From Niebla homalea (taxonomy: Eukaryota; Ascomycota; Lecanoromycetes; Lecanorales; Ramalinaceae), in NCBI GenBank assembly GCA_019925105.1, contig JAHGAU010000031.1, positions 228,501 to 292,500 on the forward strand: 64,000 nucleotides of DNA, in the 5' to 3' direction. The notes under the pieces are model-generated. The model was not told the DNA's origin. It saw only the letters and a program-made list of their open reading frames with translations, and did no database searches. This document shows positions 43,352 to 54,263 of the stretch, one piece after another. A program made the translations under genes and the position numbers. Position 1 is the first letter of the stretch. Each line of letters opens with the position of its first letter.

Positions 43352-44655
43352 TCAACCACCCATCCCGAACTGCAGCCCCCCAAGATTCACATCCGCCAGA
43401 TTAATCGGTTTGTCCTCATACCCCAAGGCCGTCAGGTTCGTCGCCAGGGCCGCGGTGTCCAGCCCCGTCGGGTAGGGGTAGTCGTCGATGATGGCGGGGA
43501 TGACGGTCTTGGCGCTGGCGGTCTGGCGCAGCCGCAGCATCTTCTTCTTCTTCTTGTTCTTCTTGGAGCCGGGAGGGGTGGTGGTGGTGGTGGTGGTAGG
43601 GAAGGTGTGGCATTTGGAGTAGATGCCTGATGTGTGTGTGTCAGGTCAGGGACGAGTCATGCACGGGTCGCCTGGGGGTGAAGAAAGGGGGGGGGGAAAG
43701 AAGCTTACAGGAAGCGTAGTAAGCGTAGTTATTCGCATTCCAGTACTGGCGGTTGGAGGGCAAGGCGATGATGTCGTTGAGGGGGTAGACTTCGTCGTAG
43801 TGGTTGGTGGGGTCCTGGAGCTCGTTGAGGCTGGCGTGCGCGAGTTCGTGGATCAGGGCCCCGAATTGGTTCTGCACCGCGTCCTTGTGATCGAGGAATC
43901 TGTAGCCAAATTAACAACCCGAGTCAGCCAGTGATGGCTTCGAGAAGTGTCCGGACGGGCAGGGAGGGTTCGGAGTGACCACCCTCCCCCTTCCCGCCCT
44001 CGAATGGAGCTTCTCGAACCATCTGATGAGTGGGGATTTGCACCAGGCATTGTACGTACTTGGTCGGGTCTGCATTCACATCCACGGTCGGACAGTTCGT
44101 GCCGTTCTTGGCCGGGAAGGCGGGTAGATCGTTGAAGAAGGCAGGGCACAGGTAAATGACGGTGTTGCCGCCCGAATCTTCGGTGAAGGAGACCGGGTTT
44201 ATGCCTTGACTGCAGACGCTCAACGCCCTCGCCAGCTCCGGGACGCCTTCGTTGAGGCAGATGACTCTTGGCCGCCAGCTGGTGGTGGGCGAAGCCTGGT
44301 TCCACACCCGTTGCCCGAGGATGGAGGTGAAGGTCGCGTTGACCCAATCCCTTGGATTGTCGTCGAAGAAGACGGGGAAAGGATCTGGGGTGGGAGTCTG
44401 AGGGGGCGTTTGGAGAGTCGGCAGGATCTGTTTCGTTATGATATCGGCTGTCTGGGTGACCAAGTCTACCAGTGCGGGGCCTTGCTGTGCGTTACAGGAT
44501 ACGAATGTGTAGAATCCAGCATTATAGAGAGGATAGCCAAGGAGATTGGCGTTTGTCGCAGGCTGTTGACGAGGGTGTAAAGTTGGCGATGCCAACGAGC
44601 CGGGCGCTGCAAGCAACAGAAGTGAGAGTCGTCTCATGGGCGAAGAGAGAATCAT
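43352..44655 (-). CDS. Secreted zinc metalloprotease-like protein (HExxH)
   Basis: Three exons on the minus strand: 44655-44060, 43899-43709 and 43626-43352; 353 residues, phases 2 and 1. The signal peptide is MRRLSLLLLAAPGSLAS; a TATAAAA lies about 105 bp upstream of the ATG. The zinc site is LIHELAHASL (codons 43836-43850), followed by NHYDEVYPLND, where the Asp or a nearby residue could be the third ligand, as in aspzincin-type (M35-like) enzymes. Six or more Cys in the N-terminal part suggest disulphides. A Thr run and a Lys run (KKNKKKKK) lie in the third exon and look like a low-complexity spacer. An extracellular peptidase is the likely role; substrate unknown. It is convergent with the Glu-less paralogue at 41599-42777. 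The M35-like assignment is tentative. Confidence 0.8.
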
Positions 44656-45799
44656 GTTACTACTGCAATGATGCTGCAAAGAAATATCCTAGCCTGGACG
44701 CGATATTTAGGACAACGGGATTCTCGATGGGAAAGCACGGTCGGAGATGTCCGCATTTTATAATCTTCCTAGGCGCAGAGCTCACCCAATTGATGGGTCG
44801 CAAATATAGTTCTATGCATCATAGAAGCTTGAATGCTGTACTCGCGCAAGAGTCGATGCCTTGACTGTTGATGAAACAGCGTCCGTAATACCTAGGAGGT
44901 GAGTCTAATTGTGGTTGTCTCACTCATCAATCACCTCTCGAGGCTCCAGCCAATACAAATGACCGGCAGCGGAACATTGCGAGACTCCGTATGCTCACAG
45001 TGGCTGGTTCCTGGTGGCGGACTCAATCGCCAATGCATTTTTGTGGGGGCTAGGGGGCCACGCCCACTGCCTATTAGCGCAGCACTGGGCAGACATCCGG
45101 GCTTCCGTGACTTCAAGGAGAGCTTCGAGGTCGGTCATGGATGAATCGTAAAAAAAGTCTGGGTTTTAAGGCCAGGTAGAGAAAGCAGCGCAGACACGTC
45201 TCAATGGATGAGGGTGACCTCAATTAACGCTTGCTCCACTTGGTCAGAGACTGTTCAAGTGTCTCAACCAGGAGGGAGTCTGCGACTTGAAAAAGGCATC
45301 GCAGATAGCGTTTGCTCGTTGAAGAGGGATTGGGTGGGAATATATGTGCAGTAATGAAATAATTCACATATTATACCAACTCCCCAATATTTTCACATGT
45401 TCATGGCAGCTGTGTAATGTCCCGAAGTGAATCACATTGGTAGTACTCGCAAGCTTACCTGTTCGCGAGATGACAATTAAGAGTGTAAGACCCTACTTAT
45501 ACATCGCCAATGTACCAAAAAGGCAAAAGCAAAGATGATTGTCTCCACCTTGGGTCGACTAGCGAAGAAAGCGAAAGAATAACAGCCGAAAGATGCTCCT
45601 TGGTGATGAGCTGTCCAGAACATCGTTCCTTGCATTCTGAGATTGGCTATGTATACGTATTCGAAAATGCACCAAGCTTGACTGGACCAGCTACAAGCGG
45701 GCTGGACTGCTCCAATGTCATGGCATACCGAAATTGTAAAGACGATCGTACCCCAGCCGATGTGCTCCACCCCCAGTTTGAGCCTGAACAATCTCATTC
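44656..45799. other. Intergenic, no gene recognised
   Basis: About 1.1 kb. The proximal part is the protease promoter. Only short frames beyond that, none with a signature. Confidence 0.4.
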
Positions 45800-47122
45800 C
45801 TACCAGCCGCTGCCATCGACGACGCCAACGCTGTTCCAATCGGTTGCTACCGCGGAGGATTCGCCATAGTCACCTATCAGCGACTCTTGACGAGGCTGTC
45901 TTGGAGCGTCCCACTCAGGTCTGGGTACCGGAAGGGGTTCCTGTCGCTCTTGACCAGCTGCTCTTGCGGTTGGAGCGATGTCTTGGGTCACTTCCACCTG
46001 TCGTGGCACCGTCCCATTCTTCTGACCATAGGCTTCATGACGTGGGATTGGGGTCAAGTCATCTTCCTCTTTCAAGAGGCCAGTGAACTTGCCCATTCTA
46101 GAGCTGTTGGTTGCACTGTTGGCTCTGGCATTAGGCCTTGATTTTGCAGATGGTTTCATAATCCGATGAGAGCCGAGGAAGCCGATAGTGCCAGAAGGTT
46201 TCCTGCGCCGCTCCGTGGTTGCGAGGTTGCTAGCATGGGCAGCAGAATCCGCTACCTGGGTTGCGGAGGGAGCCTGGGTCACGTTCGAGTCTCTTGATGG
46301 TCTCTCGCGTGCTCGTGGTTGAATGCCAGGCCTCTGTTGCCTACTTGACACTCTTTTGGGTCTGTTGACCCCACTGCCTGACGCTGGTGGAGGGTTCGCC
46401 CTAGCAACCCTGCGTGGTAGCATGTGCTTGGCTTCGACCAAGTGGCGTTGGAATTGCGTACCGGACGAGTAAACGGTCTGGCAGATGCCGCATTTGTGAG
46501 ACTTTGGTGGTGCTGTCGAGTGGTTCCAGCGAGCAGCAACCCTCTGGGGAATTGGGCCCAACACCTTCTCCGGTGGTGTAGTTATCTTGTCCAGCCAGGT
46601 ACACGGTCTCCCGCGCGTTTGACTCTGGACGAACATGTGTCGCTGAATAGGATCATCGGCCTGATCCCAGTGCTCCAGGCGGAGCGTGCAGCAGAAGCAG
46701 GTGGCAGCGTCGGTGTTGCTGTTGGTACGAAAAAAGCCTGCAGCGGCCATGTGAATGGGCAGAGGCTTGTCATCCAGAGGCCAGGCATGGAAGGAGGCAA
46801 GGCGGTCCTCCAGGCTCCTCATGTATGTTTTATTTACAAAACTGCAGTTTGGCGCGGCAGCCAGGTGCTGCTTGAAGGGATCGTCATCTTGATGCCAATC
46901 TTCGATGACAATAGCACAATTGAAGCATTGCACCTCGTCCGTGTCCCAATTGGTATGAACAAACCCTCGACTTGGTGTCAGCATAGGATTCAGGTGCGGT
47001 AGAGGCTTAAAGGTGGCAGACTCACCGGCTGCAGCCATGACCTGAGGTCGAAGGAACAAGCCTTTGGGCCAATTGGTGAAGGACTCGAGCCGGTTCTCAA
47101 AAACATCCATGGCGCTCTCCAT
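45800..47122 (-). CDS. Double-BIR protein with C2H2-type zinc finger
   Basis: Two exons on the minus strand: 47122-47026 and 46965-45800. The 60-bp intron (GTGAGT, TGCTGACAC branch, AG) is a multiple of three without stops; splicing it restores a perfect BIR. The protein has 420 residues. BIR1: RLESFTNWPKGLFLRPQVMA, AGFVHTNWDTDEVQCFNC, then DPFKQHLAAAPNC. BIR2: RLASFHAWPLD, FCCTLRLEHWDQADDPIQRH, with its last Cys in RGRPC. Both have the C-C-H-C zinc ligands. A C2H2-type finger follows (CGICQTVYSSGTQFQRH...H), then a disordered basic tail. Fungal Bir1/survivin proteins (chromosomal passenger complex) have two N-terminal BIRs but are usually much longer and without this finger. So it may be a Bir1 paralogue or a nuclear BIR protein of another kind. 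Confidence 0.85.
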   Translation of the reverse strand: MESAMDVFENRLESFTNWPKGLFLRPQVMAAAGESATFKPLPHLNPMLTPSRGFVHTNWDTDEVQCFNCAIVIEDWHQDDDPFKQHLAAAPNCSFVNKTYMRSLEDRLASFHAWPLDDKPLPIHMAAAGFFRTNSNTDAATCFCCTLRLEHWDQADDPIQRHMFVQSQTRGRPCTWLDKITTPPEKVLGPIPQRVAARWNHSTAPPKSHKCGICQTVYSSGTQFQRHLVEAKHMLPRRVARANPPPASGSGVNRPKRVSSRQQRPGIQPRARERPSRDSNVTQAPSATQVADSAAHASNLATTERRRKPSGTIGFLGSHRIMKPSAKSRPNARANSATNSSRMGKFTGLLKEEDDLTPIPRHEAYGQKNGTVPRQVEVTQDIAPTARAAGQERQEPLPVPRPEWDAPRQPRQESLIGDYGESSAVATDWNSVGVVDGSGW

Positions 47123-48349
47123 GATGGTGGGTAAAGGGTGACAGGAGAAGGGAGAAGGGTCAAGATGCAACTGGATGGAGACCTAGTGTACTTGACGAGT
47201 TGACTTCGCTGAGCTGTTGGGCCAGGAAGAGTGTAAGGCCGATACTGTTGGAGAAGCAGTCTGCTCAATCCAAAAGTGAAAGTGCAACAGGATCAAGACT
47301 TTCAGGGGAAAGCAAAAACGCAAAAACGCTTTGGACGCGTCGCGCGTGTTCGATCTTTTTATTCCGTAATTGCAGCTCCACAGTTTTACCGTTCACCCAA
47401 ACTGCCGAGGCTGACATTTGTGTTTGGATCTGATTTGCCATCTTGGGAATTGTGATTTTCTGTCCATGCTTCTTCATCTATTATTCCCCCTTTTTCATCT
47501 GTCTCCACCTATAGCAGCTTCAGTCTATGAAGACAGCACTTCTCGAGACTTGCACGTACCCATCGTAATATGCCCAGGTTGATACTCCATGTGTTCTTTT
47601 ATTGTCTGTCAGATTGTTGTTGAACCTGACCCTTAACAACCCTTTCATTGAAAAGCTCTTTCGACCGTCGTGCAATCTGTATCCTGCTTCATTATCGCTA
47701 TCACTACTGCCTACGTACATTCTAGCTCCCTCATCTGGAGCTCTGTACTCTTCATTTAAACATGAAGAAGACTTGGCTCCCGCTTCCCTAGAACTACCAC
47801 GATTTCTGACCCATTTTTAACCTATTCCGTCCTCCAGTCGAGACCTTTTGGCCCGTCATTATCTCATCCTGCTACGAGACCGTTTCTGCATGACACTCAC
47901 GCCGTCAGAATAGCCAGCTTTGGTTGCCGGATTAGAGCTTCAAGCGCGATTTCTTGAGGATCACGTCATGTCTTGCGCCTCTGGTAAAGCCATGCGATGC
48001 AGGGGTTGGTGGGTCCAAAAAAATCGGTCAAGGTGGGCAATCGAGTAAAGCCTTTCCCCTTATCAAAATTGCTGCTTAATGTTAGGGAGGATGTGAGAAG
48101 ACTCTTGATGAATGCCGTTGACGTCAAAATCTGTGCGTTGAAAGCTCTCGTATCAAGACTTGCTAGGCTCGGCATTTGAAAGGTCTCTGATTTTGGTGCG
48201 CATATATGGAGTTTTCTTCACCCCAACACAGACAGCCTCTGAATGTCTCATGCGCGCATATCGTGAAAAAGGAAAAGATCAATAGTGAAAAGCAAAGGTC
48301 TACCCATCTTGCAACAATTTCATTCAACTCACTCGACATTCGTCACAAC
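47123..48349. other. Divergent intergenic region, no gene recognised
   Basis: About 1.2 kb between the BIR gene (minus) and the perforin-like gene (plus). T-rich stretches; no accepted coding signal. Confidence 0.4.
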
Positions 48350-50442
48350 ATGGCTGCCTTGCTATTGCAAATCGGTCAAGCATGCACCGTCTGGGTCCTA
48401 ATCCTCGCCAACTTGATCTGTTTCCAGTCCGGTTCAGCAGCTGCTTTGACTACCCCGGCGAGCTCCAACTTAGTCGCATCAGATGCGAACACGAATACTA
48501 CCTCGGCTCTGGGCGACGTGGCCGGCGTCGACTTCCCCCCCGGGGTGTACCTGGGTTGGGGAATTGACATCACACAGGGCGGGCTTGTGGATGGGAACAA
48601 TGTATGTTGCAAGTCCTCACCCGAAGATGCTGACCTACTGAGACCCGCTACCGCCAGATACTGGGTAGTTTAACCCAGTATGCACGTTTGCTCAAGTGGA
48701 GTGGAAAGCCAAGCGCCCAAGAGGTTGTTCCGGGTACCACCTGGCAGGTCCCCAGCGATATCGACGCCCTCCCGCCCAAAAGTGGAGAGGCAGACGGTGA
48801 CTTTTCCTTCCCGAGCCTCATTTCGGCATCAGTCCATCAAATGAACTGACTGGACTCGCAAGGTGTTCTGACCACGTACGAGACTGGCACAGATCTTGAC
48901 GCTGCATTACGACAGAGAGGCTCCTTATCAGGCACATATGACTTCATCCACGGAGACGGTTCAATCGATGTGTCCGTGTCATCCTCATTCAAGAAGAATT
49001 ACCAGTACGGAGCATTTTCCTTCTTTCATGCTCAAGGAGGCGCTAGGCTGGCTGGGGATGGAGTCAAGTCAATGGTGGACTTGTCTCTCTTGAAAGAAAT
49101 CGCAACGGTCCCATCCTGGAATGAAAGGAACCCTGTTGTCGTCAAACAGTATCGAAGTCTTTTCGCCAAGTATGGCAGTCACCTAGTCACTTCATGCTAT
49201 TTTGGCTACAAAATGACTTCTGTAAGTCATCTCACCTCTCATCCTTCTCCCCTAAGCCGTACGAATGTCGAGAACCTGATTCTTTCATAGATCATCGAAG
49301 TTTCCAAACGACATCTGAACGTCTCCGCAAACCTCGAAGGGGACATCAAGGCAAGTGTGCAAGGGATGGCCGGCAAGTTTTCCAGGTCAACGGTGGCAAG
49401 CGCGCAGTATCAGCAATTTCTCTCCGACTCGGTCAACCGCGTTGCCGTCTCGGGGGGGGATTCAGTACTCGCTGATCGTTTGGCCACTCAACCCAATGAT
49501 CCGAAAAGCCTTGACACCTTGAATGCCTGGCTCGGCTCTGGTCCCGGAAGTGTCAACCTCGTGAGCGTCTCAACGACAAATCTTTGGGATCTAATGAATG
49601 ACGACCGGGTTCCTGAAGCACAACAGAAATGGCTCGACGTCTCAACAGCTTTTTCCTATCTGGCCAACAATCCCCAGACTCATATCACCCATTGCACTCT
49701 CATTATCAACTCGGACTGGGGTGAGGTAAGCTTGTATTCTCCCAGGGCCTATATCCAAGCGACACCAAAGGTGGTGAACGAACCCCGTACCGACGTCCTG
49801 GAGAACAAACTCTACTTCACCAACAATGGACCCGTATTTGACTATATCATCGAGTAAGTTGTTACGGAGCAAGCGCCGGTCTTTAATCTGGAATCAGATG
49901 GCTACTTGGGAGCAATGCTAACAAAACCCTCGTCAATCTCAGGTTTGATATCCTGAATGACGGATCCCCCTTACTTATTGGCCTCTCTCACGGAGCAGAT
50001 CAGTCAAAGCAAGGCAATGGCTGGATCTCAATTATTGTTAGCGGAGTAAGTCGAAACCTTGGGCGAGGATGCCTTGTCCTCCTTGGTCCTCCCGCGCGAC
50101 ACGCTCCCTTGCCCCCTTTCACAATCTGCTCCCCTCCCCACTTCCGCTTTAAAACTTGGTGCTGACCGGAGTCATCCGCCTGAACAGCCCACAGACCAGG
50201 TCAGGGATAACAGGGAGATCAAAGACTCCCCTTACAACACCGTGCGATATAATGACCTCAAGCCCAATCCGAATCCTTCCGCGAACACATTAAGCCTGCC
50301 GCCGACCAACGTAACTTATTCACCCGCGAGAGTAGTCCCGCTGCGGCAGCCAACCCTGACTCCTTTAAGCAACGTCTTGGTCGGTCCATCGGCGCCCAAC
50401 ACACCGAGTTCGAATTCGACTCGGGTGGATGTAACATCATGA
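48350..50442 (+). CDS. Secreted MACPF/perforin-like protein, last exon apparently frame-broken
   Basis: Exons by splice motif and frame: 48350-48601, 48658-48796, 48863-49221, 49291-49853, 49943-50045, and a last exon from 50188. A signal peptide (VWVLILANLICFQSGSAAA) leads the protein. MACPF hallmarks are YLGWGIDITQG near the start and the signature YRSLFAKYGSHLVTS (Y-x6-Y-G-[ST]-H) in exon 3. MACPF proteins insert into membranes as oligomeric pores; in fungi some act in defence or interaction, many are unstudied. The last exon's frame stops at 50440-50442, but from about 50264 another frame, one base off, stays open to 50508-50510 and looks more protein-like (Trp, Asp and Glu-rich end). Either a one-base break or an unrecognised intron exists there, so the C-terminus is unsure and the gene may be a recent pseudogene. 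Confidence 0.7.
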
Positions 50443-50510
50443 TGGACGAGCTCAATTGGATTCATGAGGATCTTGTGGGCGGATTGCGGTCTTTGATCAA
50501 AGTCTCTTGA

Positions 50511-52946
50511 TCAAGGAATTTAGAGCGTTGTCGCAATGGCCGGATGAGCCTGGTCTTGGCAGGTACTCAAGATCTATTCCGGTGATTGTGTCCCTTTGTG
50601 CAGCGAGGCTGCATCCCCAAGTGCGTTTGTCATACATGTGTGCAGAGACGTTCATTGCCATCCACACACCCATTCTCTTGCTTTGCCTTCTTCTCCAGTC
50701 CTCCCATCAAGAAAGGTATTCTGTACATGGCATACAATACAACATCCCGCCTTTCACTGACGCGTGTCCATGCGATTGCCTACAGAGACTCCCAAAGGCA
50801 TCGATTGGCCGCAGGTGCGATGTACCTCACAGCGGGAAAATGCAGTCGGAGAGCCATCATTCAATTGCACTGGTAATACGGATACAGATAATTGACGTAC
50901 TACTACACGCGGTCCCAAATGACAATAGAGCCCTCGCATCCTTCCCACCGCTCAACCTGCTCTCCCCGTTCACCGTCCCAGGCATCCAACACCGCCTCCG
51001 CCCCCGTCCACGCCCCTAGCAGCTAAGCGAAATACCCAAGAAGAATCCCGCACACGCGTAGATGGCCTGCCCATACTCCTACTTCTCGGCAATCAGGCCT
51101 CCAACCGTCCCGTGGCCGTGTTGTGGACATCTGGTGAAGGCGCAAGACACGCCCCATCGCCCCTACCACAGATCTATTTTGGCAAGTTGTCAAACGTTGG
51201 GCGGAATGACGCAGCCTCAATCACTGATAACAATAATGACGCGCGCTATGCATGTGAAGCTGAATCACTACTACTGGCTGAACCACTGCGGAGGCGGATG
51301 AGACCTTTCCTTTCCCTCCATGGCATGTGGGGGCGGTGTGTGGGGGCATGATCGGGCGGATATGCCGCGCCTGTGGCTGAGACATTGTTGTGATTTGCCG
51401 TGAGTATTTTCCTCATCGTGCGGCTATTGTTTGAGATTGGGAGATGATGGGGAGGTACGTAAGGTGGTAAGAGAGGGATCCGTGTGAGAGGATGAGTGAT
51501 CTTGGGGACGAGACTTGGCGCTGAGACGCAGCAGCGATGCGTGAAATCTGGCACCAGTCCTTGGTTGCTTTCATATGAAGGAGCATTGTGTGAAGGATCG
51601 GCGGATCATTGCGCCTACGCGCACAGCAGCTGTCAAGGTTGCTGGAGCTGTGTTCTCCGGAGCTGCGTGACGTGCGAAACGGGCGCAGCTACTGGGACTG
51701 TCCCAAAATTTTGAATTGTCAAGACCAGTGGCCATGTCCTTGATATTTTTGAACAACTCTTGGGGGATGGATCCTTCACCGAGCGGGGAAGACCCTCGCA
51801 CTCGGCACCCAAGGGCCGTCGAGGGGCGATGAGAGGAAGCGGGGTTTTTTGGCAGGGAAAGGCTCTCATGTGGGGATCTTGGGGTCGGCATTCATGATGG
51901 CGGCGAACTGGCGGGTGGAAAGTTGTGTGAGATTTGGGTAGACCAGGACAGCTGAGGTGAGAGAGCTGGAGGAGTGGCAAGGATGTCAGGAATGTTCATG
52001 GCTGCCGAACGTTGGCCAAATCGTTGTCATGGTGGTAGGGGCGAGGAAAGTCGGCCACTAGCACAACCGTTTCCAAGCCGGTACATGTGCTGACTCATCT
52101 GCGGCGTGCACAGTTCATCTCCTTTGCCAAAGAACGGCTTGCAATATTATGGAGCACTCCTCAGGCTCGCTGCTGCAGACCAATCGAGGCCTCCTGGGAA
52201 GCTGAAAGGGCGTCTTGCGTAAGCGAGCCTGGTGTATATGGGCTCTGTTGTACGGCATTGGGCTGGGGGGGGCGATGATGAGCAGACCAAACAGCTGCTC
52301 GCATCATCTCACATGGAGTCTCCATCACATGGAGTCCCCATGGCCCAGAAGTATGTTGCTGGCTGCTGGATCGGCCATAGGCCTTTTCAGCCGTCGATCT
52401 TCATTGCTTGCGCTGTCCCATCGATCCATGAAGAAAGTGTACGTGTATCCAGAACTCTGGTCAATGTGGGTATGTCCAACTTCTTCTAGTAGTTGACAAG
52501 CCGTCATGCGTACGATCCGAGCCTTTCCAATCGTTCCAAGCCTTCTGGGGTGGCTGAGGCCGGTTCCTGCTTGGGAGGCATGTCTGTGGAAGAATGATTT
52601 TGCATGTCACAGTATACTCGTTTTACCATATCAATTCTGTCTAGGTTCGTGATTAGCTACGCATCGATTACAAGGGGACACGAATGCCTACAATGCAGCA
52701 TCATTGGCGTAGTCACGTCAGAGAAGCGGATTTCTCGGTATCTGCTGGTGCTGCTTGATGACTGATTGCCGGTCAGGTGTTGTGCGTTGTGCCTAATGTC
52801 ATGACACATCCGTTTTGGGAAGGCATCACTACAGCGTGATGATAGCAAAGACTTGGCAGCCCATCAATTGAACAACGCTCGACCGACTTTTCTTTCGACC
52901 TTCACATCATCATCTTCCTCCACTCAATCCTTTGGTCTATCACAAG
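50511..52946. other. Intergenic, no gene recognised
   Basis: About 2.4 kb. Short frames on both strands without signatures. Near 52308-52338 there is a short direct repeat of TCACATGGAGTC. The last 100 bp, CT-rich, look like the promoter and leader of the next gene. Confidence 0.4.
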
Positions 52947-54263
52947 ATGGCGAAGTCAGCGGAGGTGAAGCTCAGGAGTGCCCTGAAGAATGTCGAAATA
53001 GCCAGAAAGCGCGCCGAAGCAGCACAAGCTGCATACCAGCAGGAATCACAACAAGTCAACATGGCCCCAGCGAAGCCTACAACTCGCTCGGATAGTCGAG
53101 CTGATGGCCAGATAGCTGTACAGACGGCGCCTCCACCCGGACTGCAGGTAGCGATGCTGCCAGAATCGATCGACAGCAGTCATACCTTGCTAAAACATAC
53201 GCAGGCCACATCAAAACACATGGATCGACCTCACATAGCCCTCAACCATGACAGTCAAGCCATCATCTCGCCCGGTCACGCAGCCCAGTCCCTTCGCGTC
53301 ACTCTGCGAGCCGACATTTCCAGGACCTTGCCTGGAGACGTCTTACCACATGGCAACCCTGAGAAACGGGAAGAGATGATCTCGGCGGTCACGGACTGCG
53401 CCCTTAAAGCTCTTCACGAGCAATTGCGGCGCTCTTTCATGGATAACAGGCACACTTCCCTCGAAGAGTTCGCCAGCAATTGTGAGCAGGCTCAGCCCAA
53501 CCAACTCTTCCCACAAGCCGCCATTCCCAACGCAATCCGGGGCAACCAAATAGTTGCCAACCAACCGCTTTCAAAGAGGAAGAGACCTCATCCTAGGCCT
53601 CACCATCCTAAAGCAACCAATGTGCCCAGGATCCAGCCGGCCGCAAAAGAAAGGCCAAGTCCTACTCCGTCCGATGACAGTGTGGTCGAAATAGAACCTC
53701 CTCCGAAAAAACAGCGGGCCGATGACAGGCAGCAACCGCAAGAACTTCAGCAGCTTCCTGCAGCCCCACCAATGCACCCCTCTCATTTCCTCACCCCTGC
53801 CATCGAGGCCAAGATAGAGAAAATGGCAACTAGCGGCGACCCGCCTTACAACTTCAATGCTGGGAGATTCGAGGACTTGCCCCTCAAGTATCAAAGAATC
53901 TACCACAAGGAACGCGGTACCAGCAGCCAGCAAGCTCCAACGCGCCCAGATCCATCCACGGTGAGTACAGCCCAATCGATTGGGGACCAACATGAACAGG
54001 TTGAGGACGCCAACAGACGGCAATCTGCAGGACGTTTGTCAATCATGAACGAACGAGAGGAAGGCGGACCGCCTGTCAGTCCACAAGGCGTTCCAAACTA
54101 TCATTCGAGCCACGCTTCGAACAATCAGAGTACGGCTGGTCAAAAACAAGTGCAGAAGGTTGATGGCCCGCCTGATCCCGCTTCAGAATTGCAGAGATAC
54201 AACAGCTTGCTTGGCGAGTTGAATGAGCTCAAAAGGCGGGTCGAGCAAAATCGGCCAAAATGA
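52947..54263 (+). CDS. Hypothetical coiled-coil, nuclear-type protein, 438 aa
   Basis: A single exon; the frame opens 15 bases earlier but only with TTG, so the ATG at 52947 is chosen. The first 40 residues form a charged, Ala-rich coiled coil (LRSALKNVEIARKRAEAAQA). The middle is Pro/Gln-rich and disordered, with a basic patch that could be a nuclear signal (SKRKRPHPRPHHPK) and an acidic-then-basic patch (VVEIEPPPKKQR). A more ordered block is YNFNAGRFEDLPLKYQRIYH. The end is again a coiled coil (YNSLLGELNELKRRVEQ). No known domain recognised. A nuclear scaffold or regulator is a guess from composition only. The long intact frame supports a real gene. Confidence 0.65.
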   Translation: MAKSAEVKLRSALKNVEIARKRAEAAQAAYQQESQQVNMAPAKPTTRSDSRADGQIAVQTAPPPGLQVAMLPESIDSSHTLLKHTQATSKHMDRPHIALNHDSQAIISPGHAAQSLRVTLRADISRTLPGDVLPHGNPEKREEMISAVTDCALKALHEQLRRSFMDNRHTSLEEFASNCEQAQPNQLFPQAAIPNAIRGNQIVANQPLSKRKRPHPRPHHPKATNVPRIQPAAKERPSPTPSDDSVVEIEPPPKKQRADDRQQPQELQQLPAAPPMHPSHFLTPAIEAKIEKMATSGDPPYNFNAGRFEDLPLKYQRIYHKERGTSSQQAPTRPDPSTVSTAQSIGDQHEQVEDANRRQSAGRLSIMNEREEGGPPVSPQGVPNYHSSHASNNQSTAGQKQVQKVDGPPDPASELQRYNSLLGELNELKRRVEQNRPK

